Notes under the pieces: generated by a model
Database searches by the model: none
The model's input: the letters and a program-made list of their open reading frames with translations, nothing else
Told to the model about the DNA's origin: nothing
Translations under genes and position numbers: made by a program
Part shown: one piece after another, positions 57,901 through 64,000 of the stretch
Layout: each line of letters starts with the position of its first letter
Position numbering within the stretch: the first letter of the stretch is position 1
Assembly (NCBI RefSeq): GCF_002994745.2
Contig: NC_037090.1
Location: forward strand, 9,173,501-9,237,500
DNA: 64,000 bases
From: Rosa chinensis
Taxonomy: Eukaryota > Streptophyta > Magnoliopsida > Rosales > Rosaceae
Reading direction: 5' to 3'

Positions 57901-58049
57901 TGGGCTCGTTTTTCATCGTCCAAGTAGTTGTGTTCATTCTTCCGCTCACAATCCCACTTTCCTCCAAGAATTGCATTACACACTTCATTTTACGTGGTAA
58001 CCTTCGTTTGCTGATGATGGTAACTAGATATGAGGTTGAGAGTGGTTGA
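42480..58049 (+). CDS. Ankyrin-repeat protein with PGG domain (ACD6/ITN1 type), three exons
   Basis: Joining 42480-43353, 56750-57297 and 57411-58049 gives 686 residues without interruption. Exon 1 ends one base into a codon before GTAATT. Exon 2 starts after CTGTAG, restoring Asp, and ends at phase 0 before GTATTT. Exon 3 starts after TTGCAG. Ankyrin repeats run from about residue 114 to 460 (NTVLHLAASVGNTHLV, DSPLHVAAHGGHLSTV, NTALHIALENHHKK, FFPIHIASRNGNIKIV, RNILHVAAAYGRAKLV, NTPLHVAVQNWHPRIV). The PGG domain begins at about 522 (NTLLIVSTLVAAITFAAGFT, then VPGGY), followed by three more hydrophobic segments (about 560-590, 600-620, 629-653), so four membrane spans. Relatives such as ACD6 and ITN1 act in salicylate-linked defence and salt response. 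Membrane location follows from the segments; function is inferred from family. Confidence 0.88.
44344..44730 (-). mobile_element. Retroposed fragment with acidic C-terminal coding remnant
   Basis: The 18-bp duplication AAGTATTGAGAAAAGATT (44326-44343) recurs with one change at 44731-44748. A T-run opens the left side. Read on the minus strand, the right part encodes KALETELIEDVHADDGTGED, then VGATSSNSNV and a stop. About 270 bp of 3' UTR-like sequence and the A-tail follow. It looks like the 3' end of an mRNA copied by LINE machinery; the parent gene is not recognised. Its acidic tail loosely resembles that of the CACTA gene at 49424-49525. Confidence 0.65.
45822..45910. repeat. (AT)n(AC)n microsatellite in CACTA 1
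   Basis: Alternating AT, then about eight AC units, then AT/ATAC. The matching site in CACTA 2 (54863-54950) has about 20 TG units instead, showing rapid length change since the copies split. Confidence 0.9.
47483..48600. repeat. 180-bp tandem repeat array, six copies, in CACTA 1
   Basis: The marker acctaggtaaacgtttactt (variant in copy 1) starts at 47483, 47664, 47845, 48025, 48206 and 48387. Copies carry cagaactggaatcactc and gttatgaatttctgaactta. The array ends just before the DUF4218-like coding remnant. CACTA 2 has three copies. Confidence 0.93.
48640..48900 (+). pseudogene. TNP2 transposase remnant, DUF4218-like, in CACTA 1
   Basis: Frame from about 48650 reads AIIELCNFFKELCAKVLRAE, then LLEKSVFITLCKLEKVFPPA. 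This has the cysteine-containing pattern of the DUF4218 region found toward the C-terminus of En/Spm TNP2 transposases. The upstream transposase is absent. A 22-bp duplication of the segment aagttccatgtaagtaaagc (48787 and 48824) gives two adjacent GTAAGT donor-like sites, so the true exon boundary is ambiguous. Confidence 0.65.
48990..49525 (+). pseudogene. Plant transposase (Ptta/En/Spm, Transposase_24) C-terminal exons
   Basis: Exon 48990-49306 reads DWEIYQKVIGGPSHGRVLGL, the glycine-rich signature of Ptta/En/Spm accessory transposases, followed by a coiled coil (ERVKGQVESLTDKLDKLTQI, VQSLLPN). A GT (after SHSV) to AG intron of about 117 bp links to 49424-49525, DNIATDSSAHHDEDGTDEDG, then an acidic end and stop. 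The N-terminal part is not visible, so this is a partial gene unless further exons lie in decayed sequence. Confidence 0.7.
50322..51200. other. Intron segment between the CACTA elements, GC-rich ORF
   Basis: 50353-51165 is open on plus for 270 codons, but the product is Trp/Gly/Arg-rich without a domain, and codon use looks like GC-rich low-complexity DNA. It resembles the GC-rich bodies of the retroposons elsewhere in the window. I see no poly(A) or TSD here, so its nature stays open. Confidence 0.4.
51200..51566 (+). mobile_element. LTR-like sequence, left piece, split by CACTA 2
   Basis: A TATA box (cctataaaagg) at 51497-51507 is followed by about 60 bp of T/C-rich leader up to the CACTA 2 target. 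After CACTA 2 the text continues with cattgactaacttaggcatc at 55531-55550, close to tgacttaggcatcg in the triple-LTR element at an equivalent distance from its TATA box. This supports an old LTR of a related type. Its outer ends were not found. Confidence 0.5.
52358..52740 (-). pseudogene. Transposase_24 remnant in CACTA 2
   Basis: Minus strand: QKEDYERVKGQVESLTDKLD, RLTQIVQSLMPN, then the same short intron and acidic last exon as in element 1. The glycine-rich signature exon is lost. A deletion joins repeat-array sequence (ttttgaacttaa) directly to aaactaaaagattacac at about 52770. Confidence 0.75.
52780..53290. repeat. 180-bp tandem repeat array, three copies, in CACTA 2
   Basis: Inverse of the array in CACTA 1. 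The marker cctaggtta is found near 52919, 53100 and 53280, about 180 bp apart. Confidence 0.92.
54863..54950. repeat. (AT)n(TG)n microsatellite in CACTA 2
   Basis: About 20 TG units between AT runs, at the position of the 45822-45910 microsatellite in CACTA 1. Confidence 0.9.
55524..56209. other. Intron sequence: right piece of the LTR-like element and unassigned DNA
   Basis: 55524-55700 continues the LTR-like sequence, including a GC-rich part with gaccgcccagcgcggtc, an inverted repeat. 55700-55960 has no recognised content. An (AT)n run lies at 55996-56016. Confidence 0.4.
56210..56500 (-). mobile_element. LINE tail in intron 1
   Basis: A T-run at 56209-56225 opens a segment whose minus strand reads MLDELWLNDIPDIIQDVLIV, then DGCKLV. 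This is similar in layout to the end of plant LINE ORF2 (compare SSNIPSFTQDVIEYEK in the fragment at 4942). The right end and target duplication were not located. Confidence 0.6.
56750..57297 (+). CDS. Ankyrin/PGG gene, exon 2
   Basis: Acceptor ...TCACTGTAG then ACATCTTGAAG. Encodes further ankyrin units (about residues 292-474) including TNGFFPIHIASRNGNIKIVQ and FGNTPLHVAVQNWHPRIVK. Donor TGG then GTATTT. Confidence 0.88.
57411..58049 (+). CDS. Ankyrin/PGG gene, exon 3 (PGG domain)
   Basis: Preceded by a T-rich tract and TTGCAG. Encodes a linker and the four-span PGG domain, ending RYEVESG and TGA at 58047-58049. The second half is duplicated almost exactly at 61094-61357. Confidence 0.9.
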   Translation, partial: KLTLMALRLANAPRSEIQRVAKESGANDYGEKTKNNPDYLLFSRENMNTLLIVSTLVAAITFAAGFTVPGGYKNSGTDEGMATLRNTALFQIFLICNTISMYSSITVAIALIWAQAGDLKMICVAVRTILPMLGLALIMMSVAFLAGVDLVANNLTCGYVVVALGSFFIVQVVVFILPLTIPLSSKNCITHFILRGNLRLLMMVTRYEVESG

Positions 58050-58288
58050 TAAGGATGGAAGCAGTCTGCAGTCCTAACGATGGTGGTTTGTGTGGTACTT
58101 GGCAACATCCAGATTTTCTTGATATGCAGCCAGCAGAAGAGCTTGTTTGATACATTAATTTATTGAGCAGAGCGTCTTGATCGATACGAGTTATATGCAT
58201 TTTGCCTTGGTTCAACAAACTACCTCGGAGCTAAATAAGGAGGTTGCTGATTCTCAGGAAAACACCTTTGTGTATTTTTTTTTTTTTG

Positions 58289-58831
58289 GGGGGGGGGGGG
58301 GGGGACAATACTTCGCTGCCCAGCCATGGGCAGCCCTTCCTAACCAACACTTGCGTGTCTCACTCAAGGTCCAACACGTGGTTTTTTGGGGGCCCCTCTC
58401 TTTCTGTTCTCCTTCTTCTTCTTCTGTTCTCCTTCTTTCTCTTCACTATTCCCTATCGGCTGCTCACCCCGACCATCCTCAAACCTCATTCCTCCTCCTC
58501 CTTAATCCTCAACCCCTTCTCCACTCCCTATTGCCGGTTTCCAGTCACCACCACCGCCTTCCTCACTCTCTCAATCAAAGCCTACACCGCAGATCGAGAT
58601 CTCTCCGTACTTGTCTCCGGCAATGGCAAATCCTCCTCCGGGATACTATTCCTTGTTTCGCAGCAGTACTATGCTTGCTGCCTCCACCTCCATCGCGGTC
58701 ATGAAGCACAGCGCCACCGACGAAATCTAGATTGTGTAAAAGGCATAATTGGCTTAGGAGGACACATGTCTCCCAGTTAGTGGATATGGTCAGCCAAAGC
58801 TGTTTTATCCCCGGGGGGGGGGGGGGGGGGG
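58289..58831. other. GC-rich segment bounded by two poly(G) tracts
   Basis: A T-run then a G-run (58289-58304) on the left and a G-run (58812-58831) on the right bracket about 510 bp of CT-rich, GC-rich sequence that is absent from the duplicated copy at 62755. It holds overlapping ORFs of up to 178 codons without a domain. Either it was inserted between G-runs or the copy lost it by G-run recombination. Confidence 0.55.
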
Positions 58832-58917
58832 CGGAGGGTTGGTGTGTTTGTACTATTCTTACTTCCCATAGAGAAGTATAATTATCCATTGCTTGTCGTA
58901 GTCCACAAAACATTCAT

Positions 58918-61092
58918 TTGGTCTTTATTGTTGACGAGCCATAGCTGCCCGCGCGTTGCTGCGGGAGTTGTGGTGGCTAGTGAATTGCTTAGAAAAGTAA
59001 ATGATTGTATACAAAAGAATATCATTGATTTTGTATTGTTGGTTTGTACATTTGGTTTGCTTTAAATTGTTTGATGGTGGTGCAAAAATTTAGGTAAGAT
59101 ATATTTGATTTGAAAGGATATTTGATTTGAAAGGGTATTGTGAAGAGAGATACAATAGAATATTCATTGGGTGTTGCTGTTGCTTGCTGGTTCTTCGATT
59201 GCAATTTCTCTTAAAGAAGAGCTTGTCTTGCTCTGTCAGCAATCATAACCATATGTCGATTTTCTTCAGAGTTCTTTTTCAACGTGGTTACTCTGCCGGT
59301 GTATTATCAATATGATTAACACTACATTTACAGACATCAAACACAGTATATCTCTACTTTGCGGGTGCATTGCATTTGCCAAACACAGGCTCAGCAAAAA
59401 TTGTCTATATTTGTAATTAGAATAAACTAATTTACATCAGCTCCTTCGGTGTGACCCCTCCCCCCGTTGATTGTATCATGTCAATTTCATCAGTTGGAGT
59501 AGTTACCAGCTCCTTTGGAATCTGATTTGGGATGTTGTCACTGGAAGTCAGAAATAATCATGTCAATATGAAAGTTGACTGAGGAATGAGGTTTCAAAAT
59601 GTCTAATATAAACATTGAAATTTAAAATTTGTCTAGTTCATGTTATCTGTAAATTTTCAGTGTAAAGTTCAAAAATTGTTGCAAAATAAAAGAATCTATT
59701 TGGTAGAAAACCATTTTTGGTGTAGAGTGAATGCAGAGAAGAGATGAGTTAGGAGTAACTTGAAAGAGAAAACTTACTGTAAAATTCCAATTCAGCCAGA
59801 CATGGCACAAATGTGATATTATTATGAACATAATGCATATAGCCTTTTTGATTATTAAATCCTGGGGAAATGATTACTAATCCAGCGCAAGTAACTGTCC
59901 GATCTTTAACAATATTAGTTGCTCTGTTTCTATTTTCTTCCAGTAGAATATCGCATCTAAAATCTTCTTCTCAATTGAACCATTGATTGTATTTCAGTAA
60001 ATGTGTGCATAAAACTAAATTTAGAATAATGTCGGATGTAATTTCTTGTACAATGGCATGGGTAATGTCTTCGGTTCATATTGTTCACCAAAAGAAAAAA
60101 AAATTTCACATTATCCAGTTGCTAACCTTGAATCCTATCTTTTCTTTCGAGATTTTAATCAGGAGAAAATGATCAGCATGTAGTCTATATCCATTCCAAT
60201 TACCTGGCCTGTACTTGACTTTCTAGCAATGCTTCTACTCTTATGCACTCAGAAAATAGCTCAAGGTCATACCTCGAGATTTTAATCAGGAGAAAATGAA
60301 CAGCATGTAGTCTATATCCATTCCAATTACCTGGCCTGTACTTGACTTTCTAGCAATGCTTCTACTGTTATGCACTTTCATTGTTAAGTTCTCATAAGCC
60401 TGTAACCACATCATATCCACTATTCTATGCTAGTTTGAAACTTTGAACTCAGAAAAATAGCTCAAGGCCATACCTTCTGCGAAAGAAACTGGATTTCCAA
60501 GCCTTGTCAGAGCAATTCAACCTTAGAAAACTGCAAAACTGTCAGATCTCAATCAAAATTACCGACTCACCAAAATTTCATTTCCAAGTGAAATTATTTC
60601 GGGTACATAAATGAGGTTGTGTATAGATAATCAAAGTAAAATTTTGGAGGAAAAATATGTCAAGACTATAACTTAAAACCATAATCTGACTTAATAGCAT
60701 ATTTGAGAAGCAAATGAATAGAATAGAGATGCATAGTATAATATAAGTTTGTAACGGAATTTACTGCTAACAACTTTTGAAATTCCAGAAACAAACTGGA
60801 TCCAAAATGAATCAAAGTTGCAAGAAATAACCATTAATGCATAGTAAGTATAAAATCAAAATCAAAGCAACATAAGATTGATTCGATTTCAGAGCAGAAA
60901 TCAAAGCTCAGGACAATAGATCTAGACATCAAAATCAGTTTTGAGAAGAATAATAAACTTCAATCCGAATTGAGCACACAAATCTGAAATGAAGAATAAA
61001 TTCAGAGAAGATGAAAACTGATGGCAGAACTGTATGATTAATGATACTTAAGTATATATCATTTGAATCATTAAGTTTGTTTTTGAGTAATA
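58918..61092. other. Intergenic; one 127-bp tandem duplication
   Basis: cgagattttaatcaggagaa occurs at 60148 and 60275 with about 100 bp of near-identical sequence after each; copy 2 is followed by about 70 bp that copy 1 lacks. No gene is recognised. Confidence 0.5.
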
Positions 61093-61583
61093 TGTGAGGA
61101 CTATACTACCCATGTTAGGCCTAGCTCTTATAATGATGTCCGTGGCATTCCTAGCTGGTGTTGGTGTCGTAGCGAATAGCTATACTTGTGGCTACGTTGT
61201 CGTGGCCCTGGGCTCATTTTTCATCGTCCAAGTAGTTGTGTTCATTCTTCCGCTCACAATCCCACTTTCCTCCAAGAATTGCATTACACACTTCATTTTA
61301 CGTGGTAACCTTCGTTTGCTGATGATGGTAACTAGATATGAGGTTGATAGTGGTTGATAAGGATGGAAGCAGTCCTAACGATGGTGGTTTTTGTGGTACT
61401 TGGCAACATCCATATTTTCTTGATATGCAGCCAGCAGAAGAGCTTGTTTAATACATTAATTTATTGAACAGAGAGTCTTGATCGATAAGAGTTATACGCA
61501 TTTTTCCTTGGTTCAACAAACTACCTCGGAGCTAAATAAGGAGCTTGCTGATTCTCAGGAAAATACCTTTGTGTATCTTGTTT
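61093..61583 (+). pseudogene. Duplicated 3' fragment of the ankyrin/PGG gene
   Basis: From TGTGAGGACTATACTACC the sequence matches 57785-58285 with few changes, starting in the middle of exon 3. Translation 61094-61357 gives RTILPMLGLALIMMSVAFLA, then GVGVVANSYTCGYV (parent GVDLVANNLTCGYV), ending RYEVDSG. No splice acceptor or upstream exons adjoin it, so it is a truncated copy. The match continues through the gene's 3' flank and, after a retroposon, to about 62851. Confidence 0.9.
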
Positions 61584-62713
61584 TTTTTTTTTTAAAGGAA
61601 TGATTGCATTAGTAATCAAGCCATAAAAAACAGGCCAGAGTCTAACAGAACTTACATAAGAAATCTTGGGATAATCCAGGTAACCTATCTAAGCTACAAC
61701 TAAACTCATTAAAGTCTAAAGGGACGCTCGCTGAACAGCAAGCCTAATCTATGCAAGAATAATCTCGCTCTCTAAGGAAAAATATTCATCTAGGCTAATC
61801 TGCCAAGCACTCAATTGTGGTACAAATATCAACTAGAAACGTCCTAGAAAAGCATATAGAAATCACCCTTACGTCAAAAGGCTTGAGTCAAGAATGTCTA
61901 AAAGCTTCGAGGACTTAAGAAAGCGCGAGTCCCTTCCCCGTAGGGTTGGAACCAGCACCATATACAGCCTCCTCCATAGCCGACAACCTTGGCATCAGGT
62001 TGCTCCTCGGGCTCATCTTGAGAGTTTGCAGCATATAGCCCCCATTTTCAGATTGGAGCCCAATAGGCCTAGTCCCTGTCTGCAGCCCAGTTTGTGCCCA
62101 AGGCCCATTCATCATACGCCCAGAAAACAACCCATTCAACCAAACAGTCAACCCTAGTTCCAAACTAGGGTCTCGGTCCCTCAGGAATTTTTCCAGCCCG
62201 TCTTCTTGCCCGTGACCAGCCGCCGCAGTGATTTCCTGCATACCAATCCAAGCCACCGTCTCGGTCATCGCCGGCCCTCCTGCCGCCTCTAGGAAGCATG
62301 ACACAGCCCCATAGACCAGTACCACCAAATCCATCGTCTCCAATATCACCGGCAACCTCGACTTAAATCCAACCTTGGTTAGTGGAGGTCGCCACAATGA
62401 TGCAGATCCCAGTCCCCCCGAAAGCCGACGGCGTCGACTGCAACACCTTGGCTCCGGCTCGATCCAGCAACCCCCTTCCTCATAACCACCCTCAGTCGAG
62501 CATGGACTCAACCAGAGCCCTGGAAAAGCTTGGTCGAGATCGCGACGTCGTTGCAGACGAGACCACAGCCTCTCCAAGCCCACGCCGCCCTTCACTCGCC
62601 TCTGCCTAGTTTGGAAACCACGGCGCTCTCCGCCGCCATCACGAAACCTAGGTTTCGCTCTTCCGGGTCGCTCCGCAGAAACTGGAGGCCCTCTCATTCT
62701 CTTTTTTCCTCTC
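61584..62713 (-). mobile_element. LINE-mobilised retroposon in the duplicated 3' flank, 1.13 kb
   Basis: A 19-bp duplication ACCTTTGTGTATCTTGTTT flanks it (61565-61583 and 62714-62732), with the poly(A) end (T-run) on the left. It shares the caattgtggtacaa and caactagaaacgtc block with the retroposon at 4107-4907. The right, GC-rich part is open on minus for 273 codons (61915-62736, extending past the element edge), Gly/Arg-rich, with no domain recognised. Confidence 0.85.
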
Positions 62714-62732
62714 ACCTTTGTGTATCTTGTTT

Positions 62733-62851
62733 GCATACTTTTTTTTTTTTGGTCGGGGGGGGGGGGGGGTTGGTACTATTCTTACTTTTATTCTTATTTC
62801 CCATAGAGAAGTATAATTATCCATTGCTTGTTGTAGTCCACAAAACATTTA
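62733..62851 (+). other. End of the duplicated ankyrin 3' flank
   Basis: After the retroposon the duplication resumes with a T-run, a G-run (62755-62769) and ttggtactattcttac, then agaagtataattatccattg as at 58869-58888. The match fades after 62851. Confidence 0.8.
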
Positions 62852-63073
62852 TTTTATGCGTTTTTATTAAAATAGAACTAGAAATTTGAAGCCTGTGAAA
62901 GTTTACAAAGATCTTCGTATAGAATATTTTGAATTGCTATTATTGTCTCATCTATCCAAATAGAGGTGAGGCTCTAATTAAGATCCTAAAATGAGGACTC
63001 AATAAGGACAATTGAATGACAAGTGTATTATATAGAATTAATATTTCAACTAAAATTGAGATCACTTATTTAA

Positions 63074-63853
63074 GAGAAGTTTTAAATACACACCCCTAAT
63101 TACTTAATACACACTCCTTATTCAATACACCTATCATTTAATTTCTCATTCTAACATTTTACTAAATATACAACTCAAATTACCTAAAATATCCTTAAAC
63201 TTAAAAACCATGAAATACACTATTATTTAACATTTGATTAGTATATATAATTGACCATATTAATTACTTGTGTTAGTTATTGGGAAATCCATAAGGATTC
63301 ATTATTGTTCCCTTCAAAGTTCAAATAGATGCTTAGAAATACGTTTTATATTATTTGAGTTCTCATCCACTAAACATCCTTTTGATCAAGTATAAAATTT
63401 TGAGTCGAACATTCAACCAAAATTGTATCAGTAGTTTCTCCACAATGGCAGAACTACGAAGTTGTCATTGGATGGTCAAACACATTAACAATTACAAAGT
63501 TTTATACCTGTGATGTTTTATATTAGATAATAAATTGTCTAATAATCACTTTTAGATAAAAAATAAAAAGAACTAAAAAGTGGGAGTAAAGCGATGTGTT
63601 TTAAAAACATTTAATGCTATTGATTTCAAAATTCTAAATTACATGGTATCTCACCCCATTTAATTACAATTCATTTGAGAATGTCCACTATAATTATAGA
63701 ATAATATAAGGAACATATGATTATTATTATTATTTTTCTTTTAATACATAGATGTCTATTTTGGTCATTTAACATACCTATAAAATCTGATTTGAAATAT
63801 AAAATAATAGGGATGTGTATTAAGTAGTTTGGGGTGTGTATTTAAAATTTCTC
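63074..63853. mobile_element. Uninterrupted Mutator-like element, 780 bp
   Basis: Ends GAGAAGTTTTAAATACACAC and, inverted, GAGAAATTTTAAATACACAC, with inverted repeats of about 45 bp. The 9-bp duplication is CTTATTTAA / CTTATTCAA (63065-63073 and 63854-63862, one change). The interior contains cacaatggcagaactacgaa as in the element at 3558-7790 (5592). No transposase. Confidence 0.85.
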
Positions 63854-64000
63854 CTTATTCAATCATTAATTTGAAATATATTCAAATCCCTCATTGAGTC
63901 CTCATTTTAAAGTCCTCACTAGAGCATCTCCCACCCAAATAGTATCAACAGAAGAAAAACTAGCAAAGTAAATTAATCTATTACTTGCATAATTTGCTTT

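Noticed and set aside
61915..62736. 273-codon minus-strand ORF
   Set aside because: Its start codon lies beyond the 62714-62732 target duplication and the rest is inside a retroposon; no recognised domain.

Overview
The window looks like eudicot plant nuclear DNA. It has AT-rich intergenic sequence, GT-AG introns, a MIR164 precursor, a P-class PPR gene, an ankyrin-repeat/PGG-domain gene of the ACD6/ITN1 type, and a dense mix of plant transposon families (L1-type LINEs, Gypsy-like LTR elements, CACTA, Mutator-like, hAT). A rosid such as a Rosaceae member is possible, but nothing in the sequence proves the species. Only three loci look functional. They are a MIR164 hairpin (19622-19810, +), an intronless 491-residue PPR gene (24003-25478, -) and a three-exon ankyrin/PGG gene (42480-58049, +). 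Pseudogenes include a fasciclin-like arabinogalactan protein fragment at the left edge, two decayed PPR 3' ends beside the intact PPR gene, and a 3' fragment of the ankyrin gene at 61093.

Layout. 1-3557: FLA pseudogene, an 80-bp minisatellite and a solo LTR with a 5-bp target duplication (TSD). 3558-8760: a Mutator-like element split by four later insertions, then another retroposon. 8760-11588: little structure apart from a tandem duplication and a small LINE tail. 11589-15581: a Mutator-like element holding two further Mutator-like elements, one of which holds a hAT element; each layer has its own TSD. 15834-16162: a short MITE. 16163-22150: mostly unassigned, with MIR164 in the middle. 22150-25478: PPR pseudogenes and PPR gene. 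26597-40197: two minus-strand L1-type LINEs. The first is split inside its reverse transcriptase by an LTR element with three LTRs and two internal regions; the second is near full length with a 17-bp TSD. 41017-41935: a GC-rich Mutator-like element just upstream of the ankyrin gene. 42480-58049: the ankyrin gene, whose 13.4-kb first intron holds two CACTA elements of one family in opposite orientation, retroposon fragments and an interrupted LTR-like sequence. 58050-64000: the duplicated gene 3' end with its own retroposon insertion, then an uninterrupted 780-bp relative of the Mutator-like element at 3558.

The three functional genes show no shared pathway. MIR164 targets NAC transcription-factor mRNAs, the PPR protein probably acts on organellar RNA, and the ankyrin/PGG protein is probably a membrane protein of the defence/stress class. 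The main story is transposon layering. Most insertion boundaries can be read to the base from their TSDs, so the relative order of events can be reconstructed.
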